A DNA stretch of 64,000 nucleotides from Rhizobium sp. NZLR1 (GTDB lineage Bacteria; Pseudomonadota; Alphaproteobacteria; Rhizobiales; Rhizobiaceae), in contig NZ_CP071632.1 in assembly GCF_017357385.1 (NCBI RefSeq), forward strand, positions 1,741,501 through 1,805,500, in the 5' to 3' direction. Position 1 is the stretch's first letter; the number at the start of each line of letters is the position of its first letter. Positions 53,452-64,000 of the stretch are shown here, in pieces. The notes under the pieces were generated by a model. That model saw nothing but the letters and a program-made list of their open reading frames with translations, was not told the DNA's origin and searched no databases. Position numbers and translations under genes: made by a program.

Positions 53452-53883
53452 ATGGCTAAGAAAGTTGCAGGCCAGCTCAAGCTTCAGGTCAAGGCAGGAT
53501 CGGCAAACCCGTCCCCGCCGATTGGTCCGGCGCTTGGTCAGCGTGGCATTAACATTATGGAATTCTGCAAGGCGTTCAATGCCGCCACGCAGGAAATGGA
53601 AAAGGGTATGCCGATCCCGGTCGTCATCACCTATTACCAGGATAAGTCCTTCACCTTCGCGATGAAGCAGCCTCCGGTCAGCTACTGGCTGAAGAAGGAA
53701 GCGAAGATCACCTCCGGTTCCAAGACGCCCGGCAAGGGCGCCAAGGCCGGCTCCCTCACAAAGGCTCAGATCAAGTCGATCGCAGAAGCCAAGATGAAGG
53801 ATCTGAACGCAGCGGATATCGAAGGTGCAATGGCGATGATCGAGGGCTCTGCCCGCGCCATGGGCCTGGAAGTGGTGGGTTAA
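53452..53883 (+). CDS. rplK: 50S ribosomal protein L11
   Basis: This 143-residue protein has the signature [20 protein letters not shown] and [11 protein letters not shown] in the N-terminal domain, and the rRNA-binding C-terminal domain with [24 protein letters not shown] sequence at the end. It binds the GTPase-associated 23S rRNA. rplA begins four bases after its stop. Confidence 0.97.
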   Translation: MAKKVAGQLKLQVKAGSANPSPPIGPALGQRGINIMEFCKAFNAATQEMEKGMPIPVVITYYQDKSFTFAMKQPPVSYWLKKEAKITSGSKTPGKGAKAGSLTKAQIKSIAEAKMKDLNAADIEGAMAMIEGSARAMGLEVVG

Positions 53884-53887
53884 GATC

Positions 53888-54589
53888 ATGGCTGGTAAGC
53901 GCACGCAGAAGATCAACGAAGGTGTTGATCCCACCAAGCTCTACGCTCTGACCCTGGCCATCGGCATGGTCAAGGAACGGGCTGTCGCCAAGTTCGACGA
54001 AACCATCGAAGTCTCGATGAACCTCGGCGTCGACCCGCGCCATGCGGACCAGATGGTTCGCGGCGTCGTCAACCTGCCGAACGGCACCGGCCGTACGGTT
54101 CGCGTTGCCGTCTTCGCTCGTGGCGTCAAGGCTGATGAAGCCAAGGCTGCCGGTGCCGATATCGTCGGCGCTGAAGAGCTCGTCGAAATCGTCCAGGGCG
54201 GCAAGATCGAATTCGATCGCTGCATCGCCACCCCCGACATGATGCCGCTCGTCGGTCGTCTCGGTAAGGTTCTCGGCCCGCGGGGCATGATGCCGAACCC
54301 GAAGGTCGGCACCGTCACCATGGATGTCGCCGGAGCCGTCAAGGCTTCCAAGGGCGGCGCTGTCGAGTTCCGCGTCGAGAAGGCTGGCATCGTCCATGCC
54401 GGCATCGGCAAGGCCTCTTTCGACGCCAAGGCTCTGGAAGAAAACATCCGCGCTTTTGCCGACGCCGTCATCAAGGCGAAGCCGGCTGGCGCCAAGGGCA
54501 ACTACGTCAAGCGCGTGGCGATTTCTTCGACCATGGGCCCCGGCGTCAAGATCGAAGTCGGCTCGGTCACCGCAAGCCCGACTGCGTAA
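53888..54589 (+). CDS. rplA: 50S ribosomal protein L1
   Basis: This 233-residue protein has [51 protein letters not shown] and [12 protein letters not shown]. It binds the L1 stalk and is the likely translational repressor of rplK-rplA. The start ATG sits four bases after rplK, implying coupling. Confidence 0.97.
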   Translation: MAGKRTQKINEGVDPTKLYALTLAIGMVKERAVAKFDETIEVSMNLGVDPRHADQMVRGVVNLPNGTGRTVRVAVFARGVKADEAKAAGADIVGAEELVEIVQGGKIEFDRCIATPDMMPLVGRLGKVLGPRGMMPNPKVGTVTMDVAGAVKASKGGAVEFRVEKAGIVHAGIGKASFDAKALEENIRAFADAVIKAKPAGAKGNYVKRVAISSTMGPGVKIEVGSVTASPTA

Positions 54590-54917
54590 ATTATTGCCGG
54601 GCTTTATGTCCGGCGACTGAATTTCCGGCCTCGCAAGGGGCCGGAATATTCCGGAGAAATCCGGAATCCTGTCCGAGATTGCAGGTGGTTTTCCCTTAAT
54701 CACTTTGCCTGCATGAGACGGGTAAGACCCGAATTGCATGAAGTTCGCTTCTAGGAAATCGGTTCGAGCCTTGGATGCCTTGTGCCTCTTTAGCCTTGAT
54801 TGGCGCGAGAGCGCGGGGGGACAGGATCCTCAAGCGTCGCTTGGGATCTCGCATGATCCCAGGAGGCAAAGGCAACCCGGCGGGCCCATTCTCGGTCCCG
54901 CCAACTGGAGATAGGCA
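54590..54917 (+). promoter_or_regulatory. L10(L12)4 leader of rplJ-rplL
   Basis: The 328-base gap has no gene. It contains a GGCCGGAA stem (54623-54646) after rplA, then a structured region ending GGAGATAGGCA before rplJ, with pairings such as GATCCTCAAGCG/CGCTTGGGATC (54826-54852). Position and structure fit the L10 leader, where the L10-L12 complex represses its own mRNA. Confidence 0.6.
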
Positions 54918-55436
54918 GTGGAAAGAGCGGAAAAACGCGAATTCGTCACGGAACTGAGTGAAGTCTTCAAGGCTTCGGGCTCAGTTGTCGTGGCCCACTA
55001 TGCTGGTGCCACAGTCGCGCAGATGAACGATTTTCGTTCGAAGATGCGTGCAGCTGGCGGTACCGTCAAAGTCGCGAAGAACCGCCTGGCCAAAATTGCC
55101 CTTCAGGGTACGGAAGCGGAAGGGATTACCAATCTCTTCAAGGGTCAGACGCTGATTGCATACAGCACCGATCCGATCACCGCTCCGAAGGTCGTCATGG
55201 ATTTCGCCAAGACCAATGACAAAATCATTGTTCTGGGTGGTTCCATGGGAACAACCACGCTCAACGCCGATGCAGTCAAGTCGCTTGCGACCCTGCCTTC
55301 GCTCGATGAGCTGCGTGCGAAGCTGCTGGGCATGATCCAGACACCGGCTACCCGCATCGCTGGAGTTGTTGCAGCACCGGCAAGCCAGCTTGCCCGCGTG
55401 TTCGCGGCCTACGCCAAGAAGGACGAAGCCGCTTAA
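54918..55436 (+). CDS. rplJ: 50S ribosomal protein L10
   Basis: This 172-residue protein starts [20 protein letters not shown] and continues [20 protein letters not shown] and [19 protein letters not shown]. The start is GTG at 54918 after CTGGAGATAGGCA. It anchors the L7/L12 stalk. Confidence 0.97.
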   Translation: MERAEKREFVTELSEVFKASGSVVVAHYAGATVAQMNDFRSKMRAAGGTVKVAKNRLAKIALQGTEAEGITNLFKGQTLIAYSTDPITAPKVVMDFAKTNDKIIVLGGSMGTTTLNADAVKSLATLPSLDELRAKLLGMIQTPATRIAGVVAAPASQLARVFAAYAKKDEAA

Positions 55437-55494
55437 GGCGGTTTTTCGCTGTTTATAATCAACCGGTTCGAACCGAACAAAAGGAACTAGTAAA

Positions 55495-55872
<378 letters not shown>

Positions 55873-55887
55873 TCTTGAATTGCTTTT

Positions 55888-55969
55888 GGGAGGCAGTCTC
55901 TGCTGCCTCCCATTTGCCGTTTTTCTGAACGAATTACCCAAAAGCCGCGTCAAACCGGCTTTTGGGTAA
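55888..55969 (+). other. Two strong hairpins in the rplL-rpoB gap
   Basis: Hairpin 1 is GGGAGGCAG/CTGCCTCCC (55888-55911), followed by a T-run (55919-55924). Hairpin 2 is TTACCCAAAAGCCG/CGGCTTTTGGGTAA (55934-55969), a perfect 14-bp stem. The first looks like a weak terminator/attenuator, and the second, which lacks a T-run, could be a processing site. E. coli has an attenuator and an RNase III site at this position. Confidence 0.75.
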
Positions 55970-56133
55970 TGGGTTCTTCAAAAGGATAGTCTCGCACAGA
56001 GGGCAGCACAGCAATCCGAGCTGAGCGTTTTCGGGTGTCGGACGAGATTGGATTACTCATTGATTGACGGGATCGACTGGCCATCGGTTCCCGTCCGTTG
56101 CAGGCCCGGGTGCAAGATTTTGAAGGAGCGACG

Positions 56134-60273
<4,140 letters not shown>

Positions 60274-60462
60274 GCACCTGATAGGGCGTGCGCTGCCAAC
60301 GCGGCGCACGCCGGTCCCACCGGGCGCCGTATCCGTGTCGGCCCGGAAGGGAAGTTTCGCCGCATCTTGCGGTTATTCTCGTTTAAGCGAGGGAGGCGGC
60401 TCCCGGGAAATTGCCGCCGACCATCGCATTTTGAGGGCTCTCAGCCCATGAAGGAGACAGGC
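60274..60462 (+). other. rpoB-rpoC spacer
   Basis: The 189-base gap is long for rpoBC and has no gene. It contains a hairpin GGCGTGCGC/GGCGCACGCC (60285-60312) and the rpoC ribosome binding site AAGGAGACAGGC. No T-run follows the hairpin, so read-through is expected. Confidence 0.5.

Positions 60463-64000
<3,538 letters not shown>

Overview
The window looks like a chromosomal segment of a Rhizobium/Agrobacterium-group alphaproteobacterium, most like Rhizobium leguminosarum/etli. The evidence is high GC, alphaproteobacterial forms of RNase E, DivK, PleD, DnaE and RpoB, a RIME-type palindromic repeat, GAAC-N7-GAAC LexA boxes of the alphaproteobacterial type, and tRNA genes with encoded CCA ends. 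It is mostly core genome with one accessory island of about 6.5 kb.

Layout. 1-1267: end of lolC and lolD (lipoprotein export). 1336-8483: a replication and SOS block, with a DUF5680 gene and a 28-residue membrane protein that diverge from a region carrying two LexA boxes, then dnaE, an L,D-transpeptidase, and dinB with its own LexA box. 8550-12002: GNAT, a HAD-like protein, DUF3572, and the divK-pleD cell-cycle operon. 12003-14901: a probable structured small RNA, rpmG, an MFS transporter and DUF983.

15150-21760 is the accessory island. A core HTH gene is cut at its left edge. Inside are an HxlR regulator, a haloalkane-dehalogenase-like hydrolase coupled to an NAD(P)-binding protein, an NmrA-like gene with DUF2798 divergent from a LysR regulator, two insertion-sequence remnants fused to each other, and a frameshifted TetR relic.

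21816-31158 is a run of minus-strand housekeeping genes: rnr, topA, dprA, plsY, then pyrB followed by a catalytically degenerate pyrC-like gene. 31338-42510: an AidB-like acyl-CoA dehydrogenase, a broken vapBC pair beside a RIME repeat, rne, an amidase, PBP1a, and prfB with its programmed frameshift. 42579-48824: a hydrolase, nadK, several secreted or small membrane proteins, an Inh-domain protein and rlmB. 49028-64000 is the translation/transcription supercluster: tRNA-Tyr, tRNA-Gly, tuf, tRNA-Trp, secE, nusG, rplK, rplA, rplJ, rplL, rpoB and the start of rpoC.

The most interesting signal is the SOS cluster. Three LexA boxes precede a DUF5680 gene, a 28-residue single-pass membrane protein just upstream of dnaE, and dinB. 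The small protein resembles the Caulobacter SOS division inhibitor SidA in size, topology and control, and may be an unannotated rhizobial checkpoint peptide. Also notable are the PyrC homologue that lacks its metal ligands and the toxin-less vapB.
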